NCBI RefSeq assembly: GCF_002423035.1
Contig: NZ_DIUM01000129.1
Coordinates: forward strand, 6,197 to 70,196
Direction of reading: 5' to 3'
Source of the DNA: Thiocapsa sp. UBA6158
GTDB lineage: Bacteria > Pseudomonadota > Gammaproteobacteria > Chromatiales > Chromatiaceae
Length of the DNA: 64,000 nt
Shown here: positions 9,611-17,922 of the stretch, in pieces
How positions within the stretch are numbered: position 1 is the stretch's first letter
How the letters are laid out: each line of letters begins with the position of its first letter
Position numbers and translations under genes: made by a program
Notes under the pieces: generated by a model
Databases searched by the model: none
Seen by the model: only the letters and a program-made list of their open reading frames with translations
Told to the model about the DNA's origin: nothing

Positions 9611-10429
9611 ATGAAGCTCGAACGCACCAAGCAAGACTACGGGACCAATCCCTTAAAGGTCCGCGACACCAATCATTATCAAGCCGAATATATCCAATCG
9701 TTCGTGGAGAAATGGGACGAACTGATCGACTGGGACGGACGCGCCCAAAGCGAAGGCGATTTCTTCATACGACTCCTCGAGGAGCATGGCGCGCGCAAGG
9801 TGCTCGATGTGGCCACCGGGACCGGCTTTCATTCGGTGCAACTCCTGCGGGCCGGTTTCGAGGTGACCAGCGCAGACGGCAATCCCGTCATGCTGGCGAA
9901 AGCCTTCGAGAATGCACGACGCAACGAGAAGATCCTGCGGACCGTACAAGCCGACTGGCGATGGCTCAATCGCGACGTCCACGATTATTACGACGCCGTC
10001 ATCTGTCTGGGCAATTCATTCACCCATCTGCACGACGAGAACGATCGCCGCAAGGCCTTGGCAGAATTCTATGCCACGCTGCGCCACGACGGCATCCTGA
10101 TCCTCGATCAGCGCAACTACGACGCCATCCTGGATCATCAGATTCCCCCGACGCACAACTACTATTACTGCGGCGAAAATGTCCGTGCTCAGCCCGAGCA
10201 TGTCGACGACACGCTCGCGCGCTTTCGCTACGAGTTTCCCGGCGACCACGTCTTCCATCTCAACATGTTCCCCTTGCGCAAGGATTACACGCGCCGACTG
10301 CTCCACGAGGTCGGATTCCAGCGCGTCACGACCTATGGCGACTTCAAGGAGACCTATCGCGACGACGAGCCGGACTTCTTCATCCACGTCGCCGAGAAGA
10401 GCTACGTGGAAGGAGGTGACGACGCATGA
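9611..10429 (+). CDS. gsmt: Glycine/sarcosine N-methyltransferase
   Basis: 272 residues. Class I SAM fold: motif I VLDVATGTGFHSVQLL (~64-79), acidic strand SADGNPVMLAKAFENAR, VICLGNSFTHLHDENDR and LDQRNYDAILD, all highly typical of glycine-sarcosine methyltransferases from halophilic phototrophs. The enzyme methylates glycine to sarcosine and then dimethylglycine in the cytoplasm. The ribosome site AGGAGGTGA is a near-full match to the 16S 3' end. The 194-bp upstream gap contains a GCCCGAATCGGGC palindrome (9508-9520), and may hold a separate promoter. Confidence 0.95.
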   Translation: MKLERTKQDYGTNPLKVRDTNHYQAEYIQSFVEKWDELIDWDGRAQSEGDFFIRLLEEHGARKVLDVATGTGFHSVQLLRAGFEVTSADGNPVMLAKAFENARRNEKILRTVQADWRWLNRDVHDYYDAVICLGNSFTHLHDENDRRKALAEFYATLRHDGILILDQRNYDAILDHQIPPTHNYYYCGENVRAQPEHVDDTLARFRYEFPGDHVFHLNMFPLRKDYTRRLLHEVGFQRVTTYGDFKETYRDDEPDFFIHVAEKSYVEGGDDA

Positions 10430-11268
10430 GCGACACCTACTCCGCTGTCGTCGAAACCGCGCGCACCTATTACAACAGCGACGATGCCGACAACTTCTAC
10501 TTCCACGTCTGGGGCGGAGAAGACATCCATATCGGGATCTACGACACGGCGGACGAGGCGATTGCCGATGCGAGCCGTCGCACCGTCGAGCGGATGGCGG
10601 CGCTGGTGCCCGGTCTGGGACCAGACACCCGGGTGCTCGACATGGGCGCCGGTTACGGCGGGGCAGCACGCTGGCTCGCCGGACGGTTCGGCTGTCGCAT
10701 CACGGCCCTGAACCTGAGCGAGCGCGAGAACGCGCGCCACCGAGAGATGAACCGTGAACAGGGTCTCGACCACCTGATCGAGGTGGTGGACGGGAGCTTC
10801 GAGACCGTCCCCTCACCCGACGCGCGCTACGATCTAGTCTGGTCGCAGGACGCCATCCTGCACAGCGGGCGGCGCGAGCAGGTCATCGCGGAGGTCGCGC
10901 GCGTGCTGCGACCGGGCGGACGCTTCGTGTTCACGGATCCGATGCAGGCCGACGACTGCCCGCTCGGCGTACTCGAGCCGGTGCTCGCGCGGATCCATCT
11001 GGACAGCTTGGGTTCCATCGCGACCTACCGCGCGGCGGCCGCCCGTTACGGACTCGCGCCGATCGAGGTGATCGAGATGACGGACAACCTGGTCACCCAC
11101 TACAGCCGCGTGCGCGAGGATCTGATTCAGGCGCGCGAGACGCTCGGCGGCAAGGTCTCCGATGCCTATATCGATCGCATGATCGCCGGTCTCGGGCATT
11201 GGGTCGACGCGGGAACCTCCGGCTATCTTCGGTGGGGAATCCTACACTTCAAGAAGGCCGCCGACTGA
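10426..11268 (+). CDS. sdmt: Sarcosine/dimethylglycine N-methyltransferase
   Basis: 280 residues, overlapping the previous stop by four bases (ATGA). The N-terminal YYNSDDADNFYFHVWGGEDI (15-34) and motif I VLDMGAGYGGAARWLA are hallmark segments of sarcosine-dimethylglycine methyltransferases, which finish betaine synthesis using two SAM-dependent methylations. Ribosome site AGGAGGTGA again has an almost complete anti-SD match, placed within the end of the preceding gene. Together with the previous enzyme this gives the full glycine-to-betaine pathway. Confidence 0.95.
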   Translation: MSDTYSAVVETARTYYNSDDADNFYFHVWGGEDIHIGIYDTADEAIADASRRTVERMAALVPGLGPDTRVLDMGAGYGGAARWLAGRFGCRITALNLSERENARHREMNREQGLDHLIEVVDGSFETVPSPDARYDLVWSQDAILHSGRREQVIAEVARVLRPGGRFVFTDPMQADDCPLGVLEPVLARIHLDSLGSIATYRAAAARYGLAPIEVIEMTDNLVTHYSRVREDLIQARETLGGKVSDAYIDRMIAGLGHWVDAGTSGYLRWGILHFKKAAD

Positions 11269-11408
11269 GGGTCATCGGTGCCGGACGTCATCGCGCCGGG
11301 AGACGCCGATCGTCCGGCCTCGCACCCGAGAAAACAGCGCGCACCTCGACCTCGGGCGACCCAGGTCGCCGCGTCCGGAGACGGACCTGATACCGAAGGA
11401 TCACGACC

Positions 11409-13406
11409 ATGAACGACACCAACGAATCGGCCCCTGCAACGGGAACCAAACCCTGGATTCAATGGAATCCCCCGGTCTTCATCATCTCGGCGGTGTTGAC
11501 GCTGGCCTTGGTGCTCTTCGCCGCCCTCGCCACGGAGACCGCCGAACCCCTGTTCAAATCCATTCAGGATTGGGTGATCGAATCGGCCGGTTGGTTTTAC
11601 GTGATGGCCGTGGCCGGTTTTGTCGTCTTCGTGATCGCGCTCGCCGTCTCGAGTCTCGGGCACATCAAGCTCGGACCCGATCACTCCGAGCCGGACTACA
11701 GCTACGTGTCCTGGTTCGCGATGCTGTTCTCCGCCGGCATGGGGATCGGTCTGATGTTCTTCGGCGTGGCCGAGCCGGTGATGCACTTCGTCGCCCCGCC
11801 GGTCGGCGACCCGGAGGTCGCCGAGGCCGCACGTCAGGCCATGCGGATCACCTTTTTCCACTGGGGTGTGCATGCCTGGGCCATCTATGCCGTCGTCGCG
11901 CTTTCGCTGGCCTATTTCGCGTTCAGGCACGGCCTGCCCCTGACCATTCGCTCCTCGCTCTACCCGCTCATCGGCGATCGTATCTACGGCCCGATCGGCC
12001 ATACGGTCGACATCTTCGCCGTCTTGGGGACCATCTTCGGCGTGGCGACCTCGCTCGGATTCGGGGTGATTCAGATTAACTCCGGGCTCAACTATCTCTT
12101 CGATGTGCCGACATCGATCGGCGTTCAGGTGATATTGATCGCCGGCATCACCGCCATTGCCACCCTCTCGGTGGGGCTCGGACTCGACGCGGGGATCCGG
12201 CGTATCTCGGAGTTGAACATGATCCTGGCCGTGGCATTGATGGCCTTCGTCCTGATCGCCGGGCCGACCGTCTTTCTGCTGCAGACCCTTGTTCAGAACA
12301 CCGGGATGTATCTGTCGAATCTGTTCGAGATGACCTTCAATCTCTATGCCTACGAGCCGACCGACTGGATCGGTGGCTGGACGCTCTTCTATTGGGGCTG
12401 GTGGATCGCCTGGGCGCCCTTCGTCGGCATGTTCATCGCGCGTGTCTCGCGTGGGCGCACCATCCGTGAATTCGTCACCGGCGTGCTGCTGGTACCGCTG
12501 GGCTTTACCTTCATGTGGATGACCTTCTTCGGCGACACAGCCATCCACATGATCATGGTCCAAGGGATCACCTCGCTCGCCGCCGCGGTGGCGGCCGATA
12601 CCTCGGTGGCGCTCTTTCAGTTCTTCGAGCATCTGCCGTTTTCGAGCGTATCCGCGCTGCTCGCGACCCTCTTGGTCGTCACCTTCTTCGTGACCTCCTC
12701 GGACTCCGGATCCCTGGTGGTGGACATCCTGACCTCGGGCGGCAAAGAGGAATCACCGCTCTGGCAGCGCATCTTCTGGGCGGTCGTCGAGGGCGTAGTC
12801 GCCGCGGCCTTGTTGGTCGCAGGCGGGCTGGCCGCACTGCAGACCGCGACCATCGCCAGCGCACTGCCCTTTACGATCGTGATGATCCTCATGTGCTGGG
12901 GCTTGCTCAAGGCGCTGCGCATCGACGCGATCAAGCATCTGAGCCTGCGCGAGGCACGGGTGACACCGGGCGGTCCGCAGAGCCCGGTCAACTGGCGGCG
13001 CCGACTGCGCGCACTCGTGCACCAGCCGACCCAAGCCGAGGTGTTGCGTTTCATCAGCGACATCGTCAAACCCGCCTTGAGCGAGGTCGTCGAGGAATTG
13101 GGGAAAATGAGCCTAGATGCCGGGCTCGTGGAAGGCGAAGACGGCCGTGTCTGGGTCGAGGTCCGCCATGGGAGCGAGATCGATTTCTTCTACTCGGTCC
13201 GCCCGCGCCCCTATGAGTCGCCCAGCTTCGTGCTGCGCGACACCCGCGCCAGCCGGGCGAAGGCGCTCGAGTATTTCCGCGCCGAGGTCCACCTGCGCGA
13301 AGGCGGTCAAGACTACGACCTCATGGGGTGGAGCACCCAGGACATCATCGGCGACGTCCTCGACCAGTACGAGCGGCACATGCACTTTCTGCAGACGGTG
13401 CGTTGA
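11409..13406 (+). CDS. BCCT-family betaine/choline/carnitine transporter
   Basis: 665 residues, about 12 TM helices. GMGIGLMFFGVAEPVMHF and the tryptophan-rich WGWWIAWAPFVGMFIARVSRG are diagnostic of the BCCT family of sodium- or proton-coupled betaine carriers. After the last TM helix (~residue 510) there is an unusually long cytoplasmic tail of ~150 residues; long C-terminal tails are osmosensory in some BCCT carriers. The 140-bp gap to the methyltransferase gene contains a GCCGGACG/CGTCCGGC inverted repeat (11280-11318), perhaps an attenuator or weak terminator. It gives the cell a second betaine uptake route beside ProVWX. Confidence 0.94.
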   Translation: MNDTNESAPATGTKPWIQWNPPVFIISAVLTLALVLFAALATETAEPLFKSIQDWVIESAGWFYVMAVAGFVVFVIALAVSSLGHIKLGPDHSEPDYSYVSWFAMLFSAGMGIGLMFFGVAEPVMHFVAPPVGDPEVAEAARQAMRITFFHWGVHAWAIYAVVALSLAYFAFRHGLPLTIRSSLYPLIGDRIYGPIGHTVDIFAVLGTIFGVATSLGFGVIQINSGLNYLFDVPTSIGVQVILIAGITAIATLSVGLGLDAGIRRISELNMILAVALMAFVLIAGPTVFLLQTLVQNTGMYLSNLFEMTFNLYAYEPTDWIGGWTLFYWGWWIAWAPFVGMFIARVSRGRTIREFVTGVLLVPLGFTFMWMTFFGDTAIHMIMVQGITSLAAAVAADTSVALFQFFEHLPFSSVSALLATLLVVTFFVTSSDSGSLVVDILTSGGKEESPLWQRIFWAVVEGVVAAALLVAGGLAALQTATIASALPFTIVMILMCWGLLKALRIDAIKHLSLREARVTPGGPQSPVNWRRRLRALVHQPTQAEVLRFISDIVKPALSEVVEELGKMSLDAGLVEGEDGRVWVEVRHGSEIDFFYSVRPRPYESPSFVLRDTRASRAKALEYFRAEVHLREGGQDYDLMGWSTQDIIGDVLDQYERHMHFLQTVR

Positions 13407-13546
13407 GGTCTCGGCAGTCCCCGGCCGGGAAGGCCTGTTCGCAAGCGCGAAGCTGGACGCATTTAGCCCGGTAGCCCGGTAGCGCGGTGGCTTGCGGGTT
13501 GGCATCTGATGCACCAGCATCACCGCATCAACTGCTCGAGAAGGTC

Positions 13547-13795
13547 ATGCGCACGACACTGGATATCGACGATCAGGTTCTGAATGCCGCAAAGGAGATT
13601 GCTCCGCGCCAGCGCAAGACGGCCGGTGCGGTCATCTCGGAGCTCGCGCGTCGTGCCTTGACACAACCCTTACCGGAGCAGCAGGCCCCATTGTTCGAGC
13701 CGCAACCGTTTTGCGGTTTCCGTCCCTTGGCATCCGAGGGCCGGGTCGTGACCGACGACCTCGTCGAGCGCCTGCGCGAGCAGGACGAGGGCTGA
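13547..13795 (+). CDS. vapB: VapB-like antitoxin
   Basis: 82 residues from the ATG at 13547, with GAGAAGG just upstream. The N-terminus MRTTLDIDDQVLNAAKEIA is a ribbon-helix-helix type DNA-binding start common to VapB antitoxins, and the C-terminal half (FRPLASEGRVVTDDLVERLR) would wrap the toxin. Its stop overlaps the ATG of a PIN-domain gene (TGATG), the usual vapBC arrangement. The partner toxin is broken, so this may be an orphan antitoxin or a solitary regulator. Confidence 0.82.
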   Translation: MRTTLDIDDQVLNAAKEIAPRQRKTAGAVISELARRALTQPLPEQQAPLFEPQPFCGFRPLASEGRVVTDDLVERLREQDEG

Positions 13796-14221
13796 TGCGC
13801 GCATTGCTCGACGTGAACCTGCTGATCGCGCTGCTTGATGCGGCGCATATCCGCCACGACCGCGCCCGGGCCTGGCTCGAGGCCAACATCGAGCAGGGGT
13901 GGCATCCTGCCCGCTGACTCGGAACGGCTGCATTCGCATCCTGTCCCAATCCGCCTACCCAGGTGCACAGCCGCCCGCGGCGATCGCGACGCGACTCGCG
14001 CAAGCCGCAGCGACACCCTGGCACTCGTTTGGCAACATGGCCTGCGTCTACTCGAACCTCGGCACCTGGATCGGCGGCACGTGCTCGACTCACGCCAGTT
14101 GCCCGATGTCTATCTGCTGGCACTGGCGGTGCACCATGGCGGTCGCTTGGTGACTTTCGATCGTGCGGTGCCGCTCGCCGCCGTGCCTGAGGCCACCAAG
14201 GCGCATCTGGAATTGCTTTAA
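13795..14221 (+). pseudogene. vapC: VapC-like PIN-domain toxin, two frameshifts
   Basis: The reading frame begins MRALLDVNLLIALLDAAHIRHD (PIN-domain start with the first catalytic Asp) in frame 1, and hits a stop at 13915-13917. Homologous-looking sequence continues in frame 3 from about 13897 (ASCPLTRNGCIRILSQSAYP) and then in frame 2 from about 14015 (VWQHGLRLLEPRHLDRRHV, SRQLPDVYLLALAVHHGGRL, TFDRAVPLAAV) to a TAA at 14219-14221. Joined, these give ~142 residues, the usual VapC length. Two indels are needed, so no active RNase is expected unless there is sequencing error. The final TAA lies in the left end of a repeat element. Confidence 0.85.
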
Positions 14222-14303
14222 ACCGCACCGGCTCCAATAGTCGTCAAATCCGGCGGGGCCAATCCCATCCAAAAACATCGCATACCTCGCTGGGCGCGGT
14301 TTA
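14218..14303 (+). repeat. 86-bp inverted-end element, core type A (copy 1)
   Basis: Ends TTTAAACCGC and GCGGTTTA are inverted repeats. The core carries the 18-base string ATCCCATCCAAAAACATC shared with the copies at 29752 and 46966 (and at 21064 with one extra A). The left end supplies the TAA of the vapC relic, the right end the TAA of the minus-strand MscS gene. Confidence 0.85.
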
Positions 14304-15845
14304 GGGTCGCCGCGTAAAGCGCGATGGGCGGGCCATGAGCCCTTCGATGCGCTGGCGGATATCGCGCAGGCTCAGGCGCCCGACCGGCTGGCGGCTCGCA
14401 GCCCTGGCCGCATCCGCGGCGTCGACGCGCTCCTTCACGATGCGGGCGAGACGCTCGGCCAGTTCCGGGCGTTTGGCCAGCAAAGACCGCAGGCAATCCA
14501 GGTCGATCCGGATCAGGTTGACGTCGCTCTTGGCCCGCAGCTCCAGGAAGGAGGGCTCGTCGGTCAACATGGATGTGATCCCCAGATGGTGGCCCGGGCC
14601 GAGGACCTCGGTCACCTTGCGGGTGCGATCCGGCAGCGTGATGGCGGCCTCCACGAGTCCGCCGACGATCACGTAAAAGGCATCGCTCGGCGCGCCTTCG
14701 GCGAGGATGACATGACCGCTGTCGAAGTGAGAGTAAACACTGCGCGCGGCGACCTGCTCGAGCTCCTCCTGCGTGAGCAAGCCCGCCACATCCAAGCCCT
14801 TGAGCGCGAGCAAGATCGTCGGCGGCTCGGCCTGGACCACGGCGGCTCGACGCGTATGCAGCTCATGGACCTCCGGCGCGATGCTGATCCCGGCGCGTTG
14901 CATGGCCCAATGAATCTCGCGGAACAGCTCCTCGCGACCGCGAAACACCGCGGGATAGTTCTTCAAATGGACCCACACCATGTACTGGTAAGGAATGGTG
15001 GTCGCATCCGCGAGACGAACGATCGGGTGGGGAAACTTGAGGACGCTTTCGCACCGCAAGGCCGCGTCGAGAATAAGTGCCGTGGCAAAGCGCGGATCGA
15101 CCTCGGCCGGGATCCGAACGAAATACCAGGGCGCAAAGAGATGCTGGTCGTCGTGCAGATTTTTCAGCGGCTCGCCGGCCATCTTTGAATTCGGGATGAC
15201 ATGGGTGGCATTGTCCCAACCACGCAGGCGTGTGGCACGCCAGTTGAGGTCGATGACTTGACCGACGGTGCCGTCGCGCAGCTCGACCCAATCACCCATC
15301 TTGAACGGCCGCTCGATGCCGAGCGCGATCCCGGAGAAGAGATCCCCGAGTGTGCGCTGGAGCGCAAGGCCGAGCACCGCGGCGGCGACACCCGTGGAGA
15401 GCCAGATCCCGGCAAAGGAATAGCCTCGCTCCCACATCAAGATCGCAATCCCCACGAACATGAGCGCAGCATAGATCAAACCGACGACCAGCTTCGGCAC
15501 GCGCTCGGGTAGTGCATCGTCGGCCTTGCGCAGGATCATCACCTCGATCAGGCGAGCCAGCAGCCAACTGGCGACCAGATAGCACACGACGAGGGTTGCG
15601 GTCCGAACCCCGGCATTGGCATTCTCGAACTCAAGCCACGGCGTGAGCAGCAGAAGCAGACTCCCCGCCACCAATACCAATAGTGGCCACAAGAGCAGAT
15701 CGCCGACGGCGAGCATGATCGGAGCGCGTTTGCGCAACCAGCGGCCCTGCAGCGGCCCTGTCCCCAGGCGCCAAAGCATGAGCGCGAGCGCCACGCCGAG
15801 CAGAATGGGCCAATGCAGTTGAGCGAGTCGTTCAAATAGGATCAT
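14301..15845 (-). CDS. MscS-type mechanosensitive channel with cyclic-nucleotide-binding domain
   Basis: 514 residues, start with GGAGAGAAG ribosome site. About five N-terminal TM helices, then the MscS pore/beta domain (LGLALQRTLGDLFSGIALGI, GDWVELRDGTVGQVIDLNWR, NSKMAGEPLKNL) and a C-terminal cyclic-nucleotide-binding domain (~370-485: FDSGHVILAEGAPSDAFYVI, LGPGHHLGITSML). Such MscS-CNB fusions are known as weakly mechanosensitive, ligand-modulated channels. It would release solutes on hypo-osmotic shock, matching the betaine genes nearby. The nucleotide (cAMP or cGMP) cannot be told from the sequence. Confidence 0.92.
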   Translation of the reverse strand: MILFERLAQLHWPILLGVALALMLWRLGTGPLQGRWLRKRAPIMLAVGDLLLWPLLVLVAGSLLLLLTPWLEFENANAGVRTATLVVCYLVASWLLARLIEVMILRKADDALPERVPKLVVGLIYAALMFVGIAILMWERGYSFAGIWLSTGVAAAVLGLALQRTLGDLFSGIALGIERPFKMGDWVELRDGTVGQVIDLNWRATRLRGWDNATHVIPNSKMAGEPLKNLHDDQHLFAPWYFVRIPAEVDPRFATALILDAALRCESVLKFPHPIVRLADATTIPYQYMVWVHLKNYPAVFRGREELFREIHWAMQRAGISIAPEVHELHTRRAAVVQAEPPTILLALKGLDVAGLLTQEELEQVAARSVYSHFDSGHVILAEGAPSDAFYVIVGGLVEAAITLPDRTRKVTEVLGPGHHLGITSMLTDEPSFLELRAKSDVNLIRIDLDCLRSLLAKRPELAERLARIVKERVDAADAARAASRQPVGRLSLRDIRQRIEGLMARPSRFTRRP

Positions 15846-15910
15846 CTTCTCTCCGGGCGGTCTGCATCAGGCCGACGGCACGCACCGGGCGGGCAGATTC
15901 AACGGCGAGT

Positions 15911-15931
15911 GCTCGCGGCGTCACCGCGAGC
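15911..15931 (-). terminator. Hairpin just after mutM
   Basis: Perfect 8-bp stem GCTCGCGG/CCGCGAGC with a 5-base loop, directly after the mutM stop on the minus strand. There is no following T tract, so it may be a processed 3' end or a Rho-assisted terminator of the five-gene operon upstream. Confidence 0.4.
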
Positions 15932-15934
15932 GGA

Positions 15935-16762
15935 TCAGTGTTGGCAGTGCACGCAATAAAAACTCGAGCGCTGCCCGATGCGTCGCTGGCGGATCGGCGC
16001 GCCACAGGCGACGCAGGGCTCGCCGGTGCGGCCGTAGACCCGCAGGGACTGGGCGAAATAGCCGGGGTTGCCGTCCTCTTGGACGAAGTCGCGCAGGGTC
16101 GTGCCGCCCTGCCTAATGGAGGCTTCGAGCACGCCGCGGATCACCTCGGCGAGACGACGGTAGCGCTCCAGGCCGATCCGATGACAGGCGCGAGCGGGAT
16201 GAATGCCGGCCAGGAAGAGCGACTCGTTCGCATAGATGTTCCCGACCCCGACGACGACGGAGGCATCCATCAGGAAGATCTTCACGGCGACCCGTCGTTC
16301 TCGGCTCAAACGATGGAGATGATCGCCGTCGAACGCCGTCCCCAGCGGCTCGGGACCCAGGTCGCACAGCAGCGGATGATGGGCCTCGGCAAGCTCGGGC
16401 GTCTCCGGAAGCCACAAAAAAAGACCGAAGCGGCGCGGGTCGTGAAACCGAAGACAACGCCCGTCGGAGAGCACCAGGTCGAGGTGGTCGTGTTTCTTCG
16501 GCGGACTGTCCGCGGGGACCACCCGCAGGCTGCCGGACATCCCCAGATGGATGAGCAAACTGCCCTGGTCCAAGCCGATCAGGAGATATTTGCTGCGTCT
16601 CGACAATGAGCGCACCGTCTGACCGGCCACGCGCTCCGCAGTCTCGGGCGGAATCGGTCGACGCAGCCTCGGATCACGCACGATCAGACGCTCGATGCGA
16701 CTGCCCTCGAGGTAGGGGCGGATGCCGCGGAGCGTGGTCTCGACCTCCGGAAGCTCGGGCAT
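15935..16762 (-). CDS. mutM: Formamidopyrimidine-DNA glycosylase (MutM/Fpg)
   Basis: 275 residues. N-terminal MPELPEVETTLRGI has the catalytic Pro2 and Glu3; HDPRRFGLFLW and VVGVGNIYANESLF follow; the C-terminus has the zinc finger CVAC...CVHCQH. It excises 8-oxoguanine and ring-opened purines in base-excision repair. The ATG overlaps the stop of the DUF4340 gene (ATGA), making mutM the last gene of a five-gene, tightly coupled minus-strand operon with GldAFG-like transport genes, an unexpected partner set for a repair enzyme. Confidence 0.97.
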   Translation of the reverse strand: MPELPEVETTLRGIRPYLEGSRIERLIVRDPRLRRPIPPETAERVAGQTVRSLSRRSKYLLIGLDQGSLLIHLGMSGSLRVVPADSPPKKHDHLDLVLSDGRCLRFHDPRRFGLFLWLPETPELAEAHHPLLCDLGPEPLGTAFDGDHLHRLSRERRVAVKIFLMDASVVVGVGNIYANESLFLAGIHPARACHRIGLERYRRLAEVIRGVLEASIRQGGTTLRDFVQEDGNPGYFAQSLRVYGRTGEPCVACGAPIRQRRIGQRSSFYCVHCQH

Positions 16763-17922
16763 CAGGGTTGCCCCCTCGACGGATCGGGATCCGCATGCAC
16801 GGGACCCGCATCGGCAGGATCCGGGGCGAAGGGATCCAGACCAAAGCCCTCGGGGAGGTCTCGACCCGCCTCGACCCCGAAACCCTCCTGCTCGACACCG
16901 TCCCGAGTCAGCACCTCCTCGCGAAGCACATCATGCGGGCGCAGACGGACCTCCGGCGGCGAGCCGAGCGGGAGCTCACCGGAGAGTGGCGCGTCCGGGT
17001 CCATCAGGGAATCCAGCGTACCCGGCGATTCGCGCCACTCGGGGTCCGGGGCGAAGACGTCTGCTTCCGGACTCGACGCGGGCTCGGGCCAGGTGGAGTT
17101 CGTCGTCACGGCGTCCTGCTCGGAGATAGGCGCCGCAACCGAGACCGGCGGGGTCGGGTCGATCGCGCTCGGATCCTCGATCAGCTCGGCGGGCTCGCCA
17201 AGCACGTAGGTCAGCCTCAGATCCGGTCGCGTCCAACGGCGACCGTCCTCCGACACCCGATAGCGCACCCGCGTCCCGTCCGACGCGCTCAGCTCGAGCA
17301 GCGTACCGGTCGGCTTGCCGATCAAGGGCTCGATGCGCTCGGCGACCAGGCTCTCGAGACGGCCCAAGGTCTCGCTGCTCAGCGGGACGGTCTCGTGCGT
17401 GGCGAAGACAGGCCCGAGATCGCGCGGGAGCGGCCCGCGCGCCACATAGTCGATCGGCGGCGCGATCAGCAGATGCTGGAAGCGGTCCGGGATGAGGTGG
17501 ACCAGATCGTCGCTCGCGACATAGCGCCATTGCTCGATCGGGTCCAGCCCGCCCATCGCGATGTCGGTCGTGTCCAGGCGCAGACGCAGCTTGACCGGGT
17601 CCAGACCCAGCGCATCGAGCGCGGCGGCCTGCGCCGGGACGCTGCGCAGGAGCGGCGCGTCGCGGATCGTCAACAAGGCAGCGACGCGGTCCGGGTCGGC
17701 ATCCACGTCCCAGGGCGAGCGTATCCGCCAGCCGGAGGCGAGACGCTCGAGCGCGATGGTCGGCTCGCCCTCGCGGACAATCTCGATCAGGTGCGGCTCG
17801 GGCGCACCCGAGCCGGCCAATCTCGCCGGGGCTTGCGTGACGGCGAGCTCGTGACGAATCGCCCAGGCGAGTGCCGAGAGGACGAGGATCAGGACCAGGT
17901 TGAGGATCCAGCGCGCCATCAT
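16762..17922 (-). CDS. DUF4340-type membrane-anchored protein
   Basis: 386 residues; start at 17922 overlaps the stop of the GldG-like gene (ATGATGA-type junction; an ATG three bases later is the alternative). One N-terminal TM helix (WILNLVLILVLSALAWAI), then a periplasmic domain matching DUF4340 (WRIRSPWDVDADPDRVAALL, LRLRLDTTDIAMGG, LIPDRFQHLLIAPPIDYVAR). The last ~120 residues are rich in Pro, Asp, Glu and Ser and look disordered. DUF4340 proteins are regularly found beside GldG-type ABC components; the exact job is unknown. Confidence 0.8.
   Translation of the reverse strand: MMARWILNLVLILVLSALAWAIRHELAVTQAPARLAGSGAPEPHLIEIVREGEPTIALERLASGWRIRSPWDVDADPDRVAALLTIRDAPLLRSVPAQAAALDALGLDPVKLRLRLDTTDIAMGGLDPIEQWRYVASDDLVHLIPDRFQHLLIAPPIDYVARGPLPRDLGPVFATHETVPLSSETLGRLESLVAERIEPLIGKPTGTLLELSASDGTRVRYRVSEDGRRWTRPDLRLTYVLGEPAELIEDPSAIDPTPPVSVAAPISEQDAVTTNSTWPEPASSPEADVFAPDPEWRESPGTLDSLMDPDAPLSGELPLGSPPEVRLRPHDVLREEVLTRDGVEQEGFGVEAGRDLPEGFGLDPFAPDPADAGPVHADPDPSRGQP

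Noticed and set aside
15881..16762. Open frames on the plus strand across mutM
   Set aside because: Antisense to a fully conserved MutM.
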